DNA of 64,000 nucleotides from Bacteriovorax sp. MedPE-SWde (GTDB lineage Bacteria > Bdellovibrionota > Bacteriovoracia > Bacteriovoracales > Bacteriovoracaceae), in contig MPCU01000013.1 of assembly GCA_001874305.1 (NCBI GenBank), forward strand, positions 1 to 64,000, read 5' to 3'. The position numbers were made by a program, and so were the translations under genes. Each line of letters opens with the position of its first letter. The stretch's first letter is position 1. Below are positions 26,433 through 34,740 of the stretch, in pieces. The notes below the pieces were generated by a model. That model did not search any database. It was not told the origin of the DNA and saw nothing but the letters and a program-made list of their open reading frames with translations.

Positions 26433-28463
26433 ATGAAATACCCAGCGGCTAAGAAAGTTGACCATCTTACTAAAAAATTTAATGACGAGATTAATGATCA
26501 ATACTTTTGGATGAGAGATCTTAAGAAAGACAATGACGTTATGGAGCTACTCAATAAAGAGAATTCTATAACTAAAGAATATTTAACTGACGTAGATGAT
26601 TTAAAAGAGTCTATCTTTGAAGAACTAAAGTCTAAGGAACTTGAAAGTTACGAAACCTTTCCTTACAAGCACGGTGAGTATTACTACTTTGAAAGGTATG
26701 AGGCCGGAAAGGAATATCCTATACATTGTAGAAGGCGCTTAAACTCTGATAATGTTGAAATCTGTCTTGATGAAAATGAGATGGCCGAAGGACTTGATTA
26801 CTTCAGCCTCGGGATCTTTGATTTATCTAGTGATCACAAGATACTTGCTTACTCTGTGGATACAGATGGTTCAGAGCTCTACACTCTAAAGTTTAAAAAT
26901 CTTGAAACGGGTGAAATTTATTCTGATGAAATTAAAAATACAGCTAAATCAGTCTGTTGGTTTAAAGATACTTACAGCATTGCCTATGTTGTTCAAAATG
27001 ATAATCAAAGGCCATACAAAGTACTGACTCATGAACTTGGTAAAAGTAACGATAGAACACTCTTCGAAGAGAAGTCTGGCGAGTTCTTTGTAAGTGTATC
27101 AGAGACAATGGATCATAATTACATTTTAATTTCTTCTGATGGCTCTATTACTAATGAGACTCTCTTTATGAAAGGTAATGACCCTCAGTCTGAAGTAAAG
27201 CTCTTTCAAGAAAGAATAAAAGGTCTTGAGTACCACGTTGAGCATAAGGACGATAATTTCTATGTTGTAACAAATGACACTCACATAAACTTTCGCGTTT
27301 GTACTACTCCTTCTACAAAAACAGAGAAAGAAAACTGGGAAGAGTTCATTGCTCCATCTGATAAGAAGTATATCAACGACTTTAGCTGTTATAAGGACTT
27401 CTTCGTCAATAACTATAAGGAAGAAGGCCTAAATAAACTAGAGGTCATTCTCAACGACAACTCTAAGGAACTAATAACTTTTCCAGAAGACGCATACTAT
27501 ATTGAAGATGGTGATAATGCAGAATTTGAGACAGAGAACTTTCGCTACAACTACTACTCTCTGACAACACCTCTATCATCATTTGATTACAATATTAAAT
27601 CTCAAACTAGCAAGAAAGTTTATACTAAAGAAGTACCTGGCTTTGATGAATCACTCTATAAGGTTGAAAGAATAAGCTATCCATCTGAGGATGGAACTTT
27701 AATTCCAATGAGTATCCTCTACAAGAAAGATACCAAACTTGATGGAACAGCTCCATGCTACCTCTATGGATATGGATCTTACGGAATGTGTATTGAGCCT
27801 TGGTTTAACAAAAGAATATTCTCACTAGTTGATCGTGGCTTTGTTTATGCGATTGCTCATGTTCGAGGAAGCTCTACACTTGGAAGACAATGGTACGAAG
27901 ACGGAAAATTCTTGAATAAGAAAAATACTTTTATCGACTTCAACTCTGCTGCTGAATACCTTTCTAAGGAAAAATATACTTCAGATGGTAAGATTGTTAT
28001 CTCAGGAGGAAGTGCTGGTGGCCTTCTTGTTGGAGCGACGATGAATATTTCAAGACCAGGTCTTTTAAAGGCCGTTATTGCAGACGTCCCATTTGTTGAT
28101 GTTCTCAATACTATGCTTGATAGCTCCCTACCACTCACTGAACTTGAGTATGACGAATGGGGAAACCCAAATGATGAAGAATACTACAACTACATAAAGT
28201 CCTACTCTCCATATGATAATTTAGTTGAAAGAGACTACCCTGCGGTTCTTGCCATTGCCGGCCTCAATGACCCAAGAGTTACTTATTGGGAGCCAATGAA
28301 GTGGACATATAAATTAAGAGACTTCTCAAAAGATAGTAATCCAAAACTACTCCATACTAATATGGAAGCAGGCCATGCTGGCGCATCAGGAAGGTTTGAA
28401 TTTCTCAAAGAAGATGCAATGGTTTACAGTTTTGTACTAAAGCAATTTGATATCAAATGCTAA
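26433..28463 (+). CDS. ptrB: Oligopeptidase B (prolyl oligopeptidase family S9A)
   Basis: The 676 residues are close to E. coli PtrB (686). An N-terminal beta-propeller domain gates access to a C-terminal alpha/beta hydrolase domain. The catalytic triad is S527 in GGSAGG, an Asp in GLNDPRVTYWEP (about 613) and H648 in EAGHAG. The family cleaves short peptides after basic residues in the cytoplasm. It lacks a signal peptide. A peptidase of this kind would suit a predator that digests prey peptides, but that is inference. An AAAGGA ribosome binding site precedes the ATG. It appears to be monocistronic. Confidence 0.92.
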   Translation: MKYPAAKKVDHLTKKFNDEINDQYFWMRDLKKDNDVMELLNKENSITKEYLTDVDDLKESIFEELKSKELESYETFPYKHGEYYYFERYEAGKEYPIHCRRRLNSDNVEICLDENEMAEGLDYFSLGIFDLSSDHKILAYSVDTDGSELYTLKFKNLETGEIYSDEIKNTAKSVCWFKDTYSIAYVVQNDNQRPYKVLTHELGKSNDRTLFEEKSGEFFVSVSETMDHNYILISSDGSITNETLFMKGNDPQSEVKLFQERIKGLEYHVEHKDDNFYVVTNDTHINFRVCTTPSTKTEKENWEEFIAPSDKKYINDFSCYKDFFVNNYKEEGLNKLEVILNDNSKELITFPEDAYYIEDGDNAEFETENFRYNYYSLTTPLSSFDYNIKSQTSKKVYTKEVPGFDESLYKVERISYPSEDGTLIPMSILYKKDTKLDGTAPCYLYGYGSYGMCIEPWFNKRIFSLVDRGFVYAIAHVRGSSTLGRQWYEDGKFLNKKNTFIDFNSAAEYLSKEKYTSDGKIVISGGSAGGLLVGATMNISRPGLLKAVIADVPFVDVLNTMLDSSLPLTELEYDEWGNPNDEEYYNYIKSYSPYDNLVERDYPAVLAIAGLNDPRVTYWEPMKWTYKLRDFSKDSNPKLLHTNMEAGHAGASGRFEFLKEDAMVYSFVLKQFDIKC

Positions 28464-28500
28464 AAAGAGTACTTCAATGTAACTAAGGTTGAGTAATAAA

Positions 28501-28519
28501 GTTGTGAAACTTACACAAC
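28501..28519 (+). repeat. Small inverted repeat downstream of ptrB
   Basis: GTTGTG and CACAAC flank seven bases. It has no T-run, so it is not a standard terminator. It may be an mRNA 3' stem or a protein-binding site. Confidence 0.3.
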
Positions 28520-28528
28520 ATATTGAAA

Positions 28529-28583
28529 TCACACTAAATGTAAGGTAATTAGCTTTGACATCTAGTGTGACGCAGGGAAAAAT
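28529..28583 (+). promoter_or_regulatory. Promoter with an overlapping 13-base inverted repeat
   Basis: TTGACA at 28555-28560 and AAAAAT at 28578-28583 are 17 bases apart. The -35 box is embedded in an inverted repeat, TCACACTAAATGT at 28529-28541 and ACATCTAGTGTGA at 28558-28570, with one mismatch. This looks like an operator for a dimeric regulator controlling the secreted-protein gene at 28648. Confidence 0.5.
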
Positions 28584-28647
28584 AACTAAGTAAAGAATTC
28601 AGACACACTATTAATTCTATTTATAAAAACATATTCATGGAGAGAAG

Positions 28648-29145
28648 ATGAAAAACCTTAGAAACTTAGTACTATTCACATTTTTAATTGCGCTACCAGT
28701 TCAACAGTCAAAAGCACTAGTTGCTGGAATAACGGCATTCTTTAATCCTGTTACTGCAACATATATCGCGCTATCCGGACTTGCATCACCAGTAGTTGGT
28801 GTAGTTATTTCATATGCCACTTCTGAAGAAGATGGATGTGACGCAGGGGCTTGCATGGTTGGCTTAGTTCTTGGCGGAATGCTAGGTCTTGTTCTTCTTG
28901 AAGAAAAGGGTAAAGCAGAATTTTCAACTCTTACAAAAGAAGATACTCAACGTCTTGGACTAGATCCAGCATCTGTTGCAATCTTTAATACTGAAGTTGA
29001 TGAAGCAAATATTTTACTATCTGAAGTATCTAGCCAGATGAAGAAGTTCTCAACTCAAGAAGATGCTAAGAAAGCGTGGGCCGACCTTAAAGAATACGTA
29101 AGCCCAGAAACAATTGAAGTAATGGAAGTAATTTCAAATCAATAA
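28648..29145 (+). CDS. Exported glycine-rich hydrophobic protein of unknown function
   Basis: The 165 residues have a clear signal peptide (LVLFTFLIALPVQQSKA). Two further hydrophobic glycine-rich stretches lie around 27-55 and 68-85 (CMVGLVLGGMLGLVLL), separated by a loop with two cysteines. The last 75 residues are hydrophilic and helical. This suggests a membrane-anchored envelope protein with a periplasmic or cytoplasmic tail. I do not recognise a family. A GGAGAGAAG ribosome binding site, a good promoter and a strong terminator show a single-gene transcript that is probably well expressed. Confidence 0.7.
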   Translation: MKNLRNLVLFTFLIALPVQQSKALVAGITAFFNPVTATYIALSGLASPVVGVVISYATSEEDGCDAGACMVGLVLGGMLGLVLLEEKGKAEFSTLTKEDTQRLGLDPASVAIFNTEVDEANILLSEVSSQMKKFSTQEDAKKAWADLKEYVSPETIEVMEVISNQ

Positions 29146-29172
29146 AAGAATAAATTAATTTATTATGACAAA

Positions 29173-29196
29173 GGGAGCTCCAAGCTCCCTTTTTTT
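29173..29196 (+). terminator. Rho-independent terminator
   Basis: GGGAGCT and AGCTCCC are separated by three bases and followed by seven T. It ends the 28648 gene and lies just before the stop of the convergent nuclease-like gene. Confidence 0.85.
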
Positions 29197-30304
29197 ATTG
29201 CTCAACAGTGATCGAAACACCGTAGTGATCTGATAAATTTACTAATTTCTCTTTGCCATCAATAGTAACTCTTACCTTTTGTTTTAAGACGACCTCTTCG
29301 CTAGAAGTATAGAGCCCTCTTGTATAAATATGATCAATGAGTCTGTTTAGTTTTGTTCCAGCTATTTCGTTCTCAGAGCAGAAAGTACAACTTGGGTTTT
29401 CTTCTTCTATTGCGTCTTTAAAGAAGCTATTTAAAAGGTCACAGCTTTCTACTAACTCAGAAGATAGGTTTGTACCACTAACAGCATGACCACAATTAAA
29501 GTCCCCCATCATTGCAGTAGGTTCATCTGCATCAAGGGCATCTTCAAGTAGCTTCTCAGCTTGTGCATAATTCTCTTCGCCCCATGAATTAAACTTTCCA
29601 GCATAAGGTGCTTCATCCTCAAGATTTGCTGATAAATGAGTACAGTAGATATTTCCTACGTCTTCAACTGACGCCTTAAGCGCAGATCTTCTACTTAAAG
29701 TTGATATATCGGACATATTTAAAAGAGATTTATTTGTCATCTTCTTTTTAGAGAGAAGCAATAACCCATTACTTCCTTCATAAGTAAAAAGTGCTGCTTT
29801 TTTAAATGGGTTAATAACTGCCCAGATAGATGCCGTTGATGATTTACCAACTTGTGCCATTAGAGATGCGGCACACTGACGATTTGTATTCTTAAGCCTA
29901 ACAAGAGACTCTCCACACTTATTGATGACACAACTTGTGAAGTCATCTCCATCTAGCTTCTTACATTGTTTTAATGTACAGGTAACAAAGCGATCCTTAC
30001 CAAAGAGCTCTTTAATTTTACATATTGGTTTCTTACTCGCTCTCTCTTGTTCAATCTTCGTAAAGTGAGAATGAGGGTATTGGGATTTTAGAGATTCTAT
30101 AATTAGATTTCGATCTTCTTTCTTCCACACTTCCTGAAGACATAGAACATCTGAATCTTGAGAAGATAGAGCATCGATAATTGGTGCTATTCTCTGTGTA
30201 GCGTATGGAACGTAAGTGTGAGCAAGTCCCGCATTAAAAGTTGTTAACTTTACTGGAGCAGCAAATATAAGAGTTGTTGCTAATAAAGATAATAGAAATT
30301 TCAT
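29195..30304 (-). CDS. Secreted endonuclease/exonuclease/phosphatase family protein
   Basis: The 369 residues have a signal peptide (FLLSLLATTLIFAAP). The fold resembles DNase I, inositol phosphatase and neutral sphingomyelinase: LTTFNAGLAHTY, the metal-binding Glu in VLCLQEVW, the catalytic Asp/Asn in MGDFNCGH, and the terminal SDHYGV. An extra insert at about 95-150 holds six or more cysteines, which suggests disulfides and an extracytoplasmic location. The substrate, nucleic acid or phospholipid, cannot be decided. A predator could use either against prey. AAGGAAGAAG precedes the ATG. Confidence 0.85.
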   Translation of the reverse strand: MKFLLSLLATTLIFAAPVKLTTFNAGLAHTYVPYATQRIAPIIDALSSQDSDVLCLQEVWKKEDRNLIIESLKSQYPHSHFTKIEQERASKKPICKIKELFGKDRFVTCTLKQCKKLDGDDFTSCVINKCGESLVRLKNTNRQCAASLMAQVGKSSTASIWAVINPFKKAALFTYEGSNGLLLLSKKKMTNKSLLNMSDISTLSRRSALKASVEDVGNIYCTHLSANLEDEAPYAGKFNSWGEENYAQAEKLLEDALDADEPTAMMGDFNCGHAVSGTNLSSELVESCDLLNSFFKDAIEEENPSCTFCSENEIAGTKLNRLIDHIYTRGLYTSSEEVVLKQKVRVTIDGKEKLVNLSDHYGVSITVEQ

Positions 30305-30358
30305 TTCTTCTTCCTTAGGTTATTAATTGCGCAGAGCCAAATAAAGCTACCATCTGCC

Positions 30359-30871
30359 CTAAGGAGTGACAAAGAGTATTTCAGTAAATTTTGTTTTCTT
30401 CTCAACTTTCGACCAGATAAAGCCTGTCGCTCTTCCCTCTTCAGTTAATATTCTCATGCAACCAATACCAATGCCTGATGACGACCTGGAGTCATTATCG
30501 TGTGGACGCTTTGAAGAATCAAATACCTTAACTGTAATACTATCCTTATCTTTACTAATCTCTTCAAGGAAAACTGCTAAGTGCCCAGTACTCCCCTTTT
30601 GAGGGATATTATTTTTACGCCACATTATAATATCGCCTGGACGTAGAGAATCGACAGTACTAAAAGCAATTGGTTTTAATTCTTCAAATATTTCATAGGC
30701 CTTTGATGAAGCTAATTTTCGATCACACTTATTCAGTAGATACTTTATGATCCCTGAACAATTTGTCTTAAAGGTTTTGTTTTGAATATCAATTATATTT
30801 GCAGTACTAAATTCATTGATTTCTAAATTTATTAATACTTCATTAATATAATCTAAAATCCTATGCTTCAT
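30359..30871 (-). CDS. NlpC/P60-like cysteine peptidase-like protein (tentative)
   Basis: The 170 residues have no signal peptide. TNCSGIIKYLL (Cys near 36), then SLRPGDIIMW and GHLAVFLEE with a later DSS are placed as in papain-like NlpC/P60 folds: Cys on a helix, a PGDIIxW strand, then a His on the next strand. The overall family assignment is by pattern only. It overlaps the end of mutY by 11 bp and is presumably co-transcribed with it. Possible roles are peptidoglycan peptide cleavage or an amidase acting in the cytoplasm. Confidence 0.5.
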   Translation of the reverse strand: MKHRILDYINEVLINLEINEFSTANIIDIQNKTFKTNCSGIIKYLLNKCDRKLASSKAYEIFEELKPIAFSTVDSLRPGDIIMWRKNNIPQKGSTGHLAVFLEEISKDKDSITVKVFDSSKRPHDNDSRSSSGIGIGCMRILTEEGRATGFIWSKVEKKTKFTEILFVTP

Positions 30872-31901
30872 TTAGTTTCTTAAAAACCTTAGTGGCCGAC
30901 GTCGCAAAATTTGTCTTGGTTTCATCTTGCGTAAAGAATTGATACTTCTTACTCTTAGAGAAGCTTTCAAATTCCTTGTCTGTTAAAGTCACAATGTAGT
31001 TAGTAATTTTATATTTCGTAATACTTGTTTTAAATTTTGGAAGTTTTTCCAAATCAATCTTCTTTGTTAGTTTTGGATACTGCTTTAGAGATTCATCCTC
31101 ACTATTGATAACAAAAGTTGGTACTTCAATTTGACCAGCAAGCCATTCCTTTTCAGACTTACTATAACCTTTTATTCTCTTTCTATTTTTTATAAAAACT
31201 CTTAATAGTTTTAAATCATAGTATTTAGCAGTCTTAACTGTTGGACTCTCAGGGTAACTCAGAGGTTCTCCACTCTTAAAAGCTTCACAGCTCTTTCTTA
31301 TTGGACATAGCTCACAAGTAACCTTTCTAGCCTGACAGAAGTTTCTACCTAGATCCATAAAGGCTTCATTAAGATCTCTATAGCTTTCAGTTTTTTTGAT
31401 ATTAAGATCACCATCTTCAAATCGTTGCTTTAAAATTTTATGAAGCTTTGGACCCTTCTTAGATTTTATCCCAAGTATCCTTGAAACAACTCTTTCGATA
31501 TTAGCATCAATGGCCAATGCTTTTTGATCGGCACCAATTGATAGAATTGCGTTTGCAGTATAATCACCAATCCCACTAATTGAAACCAAGTCATCATAAT
31601 CTAGAGGAATAATACCTTCGTATTTCTCTTTAATATCAATTGCAGCTTTTCTAAGGTTTCTCGCTCTTCGGTAATAACCTAAACCTTTCCAGGCCATGCA
31701 AACTTCATCTTCAGTACTTTGTGCAAGCTTTTCTACTGTCGGATATGTTTCTAAGAATCGATTATAGTGATTGCGAACTGTGGAGACAGTTGTTTGTTGC
31801 AACATTATTTCAGATACAAGTGTTGTATAAAGAGAGCGTTCATCTCGCCATGGGAGATTGATATAGTTGTCTTTCGACCAATTTATTAAATTTGTAAACA
31901 T
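30861..31901 (-). CDS. mutY: A/G-specific adenine DNA glycosylase
   Basis: The 346 residues match MutY. EIMLQQTTV contains the conserved Glu and Gln of the adenine pocket. The helix-hairpin-helix SGIGDYTANAI is at about 109-119, and the catalytic Asp is D132 in IDANIERV. The 4Fe-4S cluster cysteines are 189, 196, 199 and 205 (Cx6Cx2Cx5C). A shortened C-terminal Nudix-like domain recognises 8-oxoguanine. It removes A mispaired with 8-oxoG. It lies 14 bp downstream of the VWA-like gene. Confidence 0.94.
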   Translation of the reverse strand: MFTNLINWSKDNYINLPWRDERSLYTTLVSEIMLQQTTVSTVRNHYNRFLETYPTVEKLAQSTEDEVCMAWKGLGYYRRARNLRKAAIDIKEKYEGIIPLDYDDLVSISGIGDYTANAILSIGADQKALAIDANIERVVSRILGIKSKKGPKLHKILKQRFEDGDLNIKKTESYRDLNEAFMDLGRNFCQARKVTCELCPIRKSCEAFKSGEPLSYPESPTVKTAKYYDLKLLRVFIKNRKRIKGYSKSEKEWLAGQIEVPTFVINSEDESLKQYPKLTKKIDLEKLPKFKTSITKYKITNYIVTLTDKEFESFSKSKKYQFFTQDETKTNFATSATKVFKKLNEA

Positions 31902-31915
31902 AGATTAAGAAGTAG

Positions 31916-32701
31916 CTACTTCTTACGATTTTGGCAAGTTTTGGAAAGTGTTTCAACGTGATTCAGTAACTTATCACCATCAAAGTCCCCTGTATCAGCA
32001 CCATAGAGATTCGCGCCTATGCGCATCAAATACTCTCTAAATTGTAGTGTTCCCTCATCTATATCGGTAACAAGAATGAGATGTTTTGCATTGGACTCAT
32101 CTATCCAATTCATTAAACGCTTTTGATCATTAAGTCCGTAATTAATACAAAGACCAGGAAGACCACCCATTTGTTTTTTTGAAGTATCAAAAGTCTGTAC
32201 TTCAATAGAGCATTTATTCTTAAGTCTCTCAACAAAGCTTCTTCTATAGCAATTTGTATTATCTTTCGACCAGTCTACATTTCTAAGACTAGAGCTTGTA
32301 TCTATCCATACTTCAAAATCTACTGGTCCATGACTTTCGGGCTTCGCTTTACCACAGAAAATATCCCAGTAGTTTCCTTCCTTACAATCAATCATATTAG
32401 TATCCATTGAATTGATTGTTTTTAACTTCTTTGCTTTCTTCTCATCTTTTTGATCTTCTAAACTTTTTTCACTCTTGCCTTCAATAAAGCCTAACTGAGG
32501 ATGAAAGCATCCATCTCCCATAGGAACGCAGTTATCTTTATTCATTGCGATTGATCTAAAGACTATTGGATATTTTTCATTTGTTAGTATTTTGAGGTCC
32601 GCTGTTTTGCTTGCAGACAAAAAGATAATATCAACCTTCTTTGGTAAGGCCGCTACTTTTGATAATGATAGAATTGCTATTGTTATTAAAAATATTCTCA
32701 A
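31916..32701 (-). CDS. Secreted VWA-like protein with MIDAS-type motif
   Basis: The 261 residues have a signal peptide (FLITIAILSLSKVAALP). From about 128 the sequence FEVWIDTSSSLRNVD contains DxSxS, the metal-ion-dependent adhesion motif. HLILVTDIDEG is placed like the second metal loop of von Willebrand A domains. Eight or more cysteines point to a periplasmic or exported fold. The family assignment rests on these motifs. Its start overlaps the end of the XRE regulator by four bases, so the two are coupled. Confidence 0.6.
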   Translation of the reverse strand: MRIFLITIAILSLSKVAALPKKVDIIFLSASKTADLKILTNEKYPIVFRSIAMNKDNCVPMGDGCFHPQLGFIEGKSEKSLEDQKDEKKAKKLKTINSMDTNMIDCKEGNYWDIFCGKAKPESHGPVDFEVWIDTSSSLRNVDWSKDNTNCYRRSFVERLKNKCSIEVQTFDTSKKQMGGLPGLCINYGLNDQKRLMNWIDESNAKHLILVTDIDEGTLQFREYLMRIGANLYGADTGDFDGDKLLNHVETLSKTCQNRKK

Positions 32702-33342
32702 GCAATCATTCCCTTTTGTCTGAAGTAACGGAATAAATCGTTACCTAGGTCTACAATTAAATCTTTTGCTTCCATGTCTAAACTTAAAAAGTCAGTCATA
32801 TATGCTTTCTGTCTTGGAGATAGTTGTGCAAACTTATCTCTAAGGTCAGTCTCTGAATTTGGTCCGCCAGCGTCTGCATTGAATGGAATCTTTCTCGTCT
32901 GATTACCAATCTTAACTGTAGCAGTTGCCTTTCTTTGCGCAGTCCCAGTGCTTAAAGAATCAACGAGCGCATCTCCTAACGTATCTCCCGTCGCAGCTGC
33001 TGGTTGAGTTTGCTGAGTCACTGTTGGCTCTGGGGTAGCAGGGCTTTCACCTGGTGCCTTATCTCCTTTATAGAAGTTAACTAATCTTCTAAAGCGCTCC
33101 CAATACTCCTCTTCGACAAAATCGACCACTTCACTGAGGGGAATATCTAAATATGAGCATATTTTAGCTACTATTTGCGGATTAATATCAGCAGTCTTTC
33201 TTGCAAGAAAGCGCGACATAGTAGAAACACCTGTATCAGTGTGTTCTGCGAGGTCTTTTTGGGACATGGGACCTCTAAGTTGCATATACTTCCTTACTAC
33301 GGCCAAGAAATCTTCTAGTTTTTCACGGTTAAATTCCGCCAT
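32698..33342 (-). CDS. XRE-family helix-turn-helix regulator
   Basis: The 214 residues start with a Cro/C1-type helix-turn-helix at about 20-65 (MSQKDLAEHTDTGVSTMSRF). A linker rich in P, T, Q and A follows (about 95-135), and a conserved-looking C-terminal domain ends in a helical segment (KDLIVDLGNDLFRYFRQKG). The C-terminal domain could bind a ligand or partner. CAAGGAG precedes the ATG. The upstream region has several TTGCAA palindromes, one touching its own -10 box, which suggests autoregulation. It heads the operon regulator - VWA-like - mutY - NlpC-like. Confidence 0.78.
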   Translation of the reverse strand: MAEFNREKLEDFLAVVRKYMQLRGPMSQKDLAEHTDTGVSTMSRFLARKTADINPQIVAKICSYLDIPLSEVVDFVEEEYWERFRRLVNFYKGDKAPGESPATPEPTVTQQTQPAAATGDTLGDALVDSLSTGTAQRKATATVKIGNQTRKIPFNADAGGPNSETDLRDKFAQLSPRQKAYMTDFLSLDMEAKDLIVDLGNDLFRYFRQKGMIA

Positions 33343-33351
33343 GACATTCTC

Positions 33352-33548
33352 CTTGCAAGTTTTTTCAGCTTTGATTCTATTGCAATATTATACAACTTAC
33401 TGAAAATACATAATTGCAGCAATTTTGATCCTTATATTAAGGCCCATAGCTGCTTAATATTGTTATCGGATTGCAAATAAATTTCTTTATGCAATTTTAT
33501 TGCTTGACGCAAAGAGTCAATTATTATACTCTGTATATGAGCTTGCAA
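33352..33548. promoter_or_regulatory. Divergent regulatory region with four TTGCAA palindromes
   Basis: TTGCAA occurs at 33353, 33380, 33471 and 33543, with further partial copies (ATTGCAGCAAT, ATGCAATT). On the minus strand, TATAAT at 33392-33387 abuts the 33380 site. On the plus strand, TTGACG at 33504-33509 and TATACT at 33525-33530 (15-base spacer) are flanked by the 33471 and 33543 sites. These are plausible operators for the XRE regulator, controlling itself and the pentapeptide gene. Confidence 0.5.
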
Positions 33549-33583
33549 CATAGCTCAACACATACAAGACTTAGGGGTAACAA

Positions 33584-34117
33584 ATGGAAACACTAACTCG
33601 CTTTATCAATCCAGTATTTGACGCTCAACTAGATCAGGCTAAGTACGAAGTTATTGAAAACGAAGTCATTAAGGCTAATGATTTAGATGAGTTAACGATT
33701 TCTGGTTCTCTCTTCTCTCTAACGACGTTTACAGGTGTTACCTTTAAGTCTTGTGTGTTCTTTGCAACGAGATTGGAAAATTGCAACTTCATTGGTTGCA
33801 AGTTCATCGATTGCAAATTTGAATTTTCGCACATTACGCATTGCAAATTTGAAACAACAGTATTTGAAGATTGCAATTGGGAGTTCTCAACTATAAAGAG
33901 CAACCAATTCAATCACTCAAGATTTGATGCAAAAACTCAGCATCTTATAACTAAGGCGGCGAACAAACAGGAAAACTGTATTTGCCCATTACCTACAAGC
34001 TGGGAAGAAGCAGAAGTATTGCTTCTTCATAAAGAGCAAAAAGAGGAAGAGGAAACTCATGTATCACCAAACGAATGGGGTACAGCGCTTCTCAACTTTT
34101 TGAAAACGGCTGCTTAA
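33584..34117 (+). CDS. Pentapeptide-repeat-like protein
   Basis: The 177 residues contain a central stretch at about 45-110 with a five-residue period built on Phe at the core position and Cys at others (NCNFIGCKFIDCKF). This predicts about two to three coils of a right-handed quadrilateral beta-helix. Pentapeptide proteins include DNA mimics and gyrase-protecting factors, but many have unknown roles. The C-terminal third is acidic and helical. AGGGG lies just upstream of the ATG. It diverges from the XRE regulator and probably shares its operators. Confidence 0.75.
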   Translation: METLTRFINPVFDAQLDQAKYEVIENEVIKANDLDELTISGSLFSLTTFTGVTFKSCVFFATRLENCNFIGCKFIDCKFEFSHITHCKFETTVFEDCNWEFSTIKSNQFNHSRFDAKTQHLITKAANKQENCICPLPTSWEEAEVLLLHKEQKEEEETHVSPNEWGTALLNFLKTAA

Positions 34118-34269
34118 AAGAAAATTAAATTTACTGGCTGCATATTTGGCTCAACGACTTCATGGATTATATTTGCCAGAGACACATCTTTGCCCGAAGT
34201 CGACATTTCTAACCTACTGAAGAAAACGGAAAATCTCTTTAGGATATCTTGAACACATCTATCGAGCTT

Positions 34270-34298
34270 GGGGCTTCGGCCCCATCTCACTTCTTTTT
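34270..34298 (+). terminator. GC-rich hairpin with a TTCG tetraloop
   Basis: GGGGC-TTCG-GCCCC at 34270-34283 is an extra-stable hairpin. A T-run follows only after ten more bases (34294-34298). It may be an imperfect terminator for the pentapeptide gene or a 5' UTR structure of the gene at 34312. Confidence 0.45.
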
Positions 34299-34311
34299 CA
34301 AGGGGCCATCA

Positions 34312-34569
34312 ATGAGATTTTATTTTCTACTCTTTATATTCTCTCACTTTTTTGCTGGAGAATGCTGGGCCAAAGATAGACGAGTTGCAAGTACAAAAGA
34401 TCATGTAATTAATAACATAAAAGAAGATATGAATTTTAGCATCCCACTCCCAACATTTAAGAGCAAAGGAGGATATTATGAAACTACACCTCGCAATTAT
34501 ATTGATGTTAATTACAAACATCTTGAGTACGAGAGAAGTTATGGATTGGGGTTTACAATTTCTTTTTAG
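34312..34569 (+). CDS. Small secreted protein ending in a beta-barrel-like C terminus
   Basis: The 85 residues from the ATG at 34312, behind AAGGGG, start with a signal peptide (FYFLLFIFSHFFAGECWA). A frame running upstream to a TTG would put the strong hairpin inside the gene and is rejected. The mature part is about 65 residues and ends YERSYGLGFTISF, an alternating strand closing with Phe. This is the C-terminal signature of outer-membrane barrel proteins, although the chain is too short for a full barrel alone. Its last 19 codons are duplicated downstream. Function unknown. Confidence 0.55.
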   Translation: MRFYFLLFIFSHFFAGECWAKDRRVASTKDHVINNIKEDMNFSIPLPTFKSKGGYYETTPRNYIDVNYKHLEYERSYGLGFTISF

Positions 34570-34573
34570 TTTT
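34512..34573 (+). repeat. Direct repeat copy A (62 bp)
   Basis: This stretch covers the last codons and stop of the small secreted protein gene. It recurs at 34683-34744 with a single mismatch, at an offset of exactly 171 bases (57 codons). Confidence 0.95.
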
Positions 34574-34595
34574 TAATTTCTCAATTGAAGTAACC

Positions 34596-34665
34596 GTGAT
34601 CTCGCGGCTTCGCCTGGATCACTTGAAGTAGTTCCACTCTGCAGACAAAACTGTCCTTTGGGACA
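34596..34665 (+). other. Two small hairpins between the repeat copies
   Basis: GTGATC at 34596-34601 pairs with GATCAC at 34617-34622 around an inner GGC/GCC pair. TGTCC at 34652-34656 pairs with GGACA at 34661-34665. They may be remnants of terminators or a small structured RNA. No promoter is evident. Confidence 0.35.
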
Positions 34666-34740
34666 CTTTTGATCGCAGGCGGTTACAAACATCTTGAGTT
34701 CGAGAGAAGTTATGGATTGGGGTTTACAATTTCTTTTTAG
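34638..34740 (+). pseudogene. Fragment of a duplicated gene 3' end
   Basis: Reading in the frame of repeat copy B gives LQTKLSFGTLLIAGGYKHLE and then the same C terminus as the 34312 gene, ending at the TAG at 34738-34740. There is no start codon or signal peptide. It looks like the residue of a second, tandem member of the family, or of a longer barrel protein, after deletion. Confidence 0.45.

Noticed and set aside
33776-33877. Five further TTGCAA motifs inside the pentapeptide gene
   Set aside because: They come from the repeated Cys codon next to Lys or Asn codons in the protein repeat, so they are not counted as operators.
34249-34311. Upstream TTG extension of the small secreted protein
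   Set aside because: It would put a very stable hairpin in the coding region and bury the signal peptide; the ATG at 34312 has a ribosome binding site.
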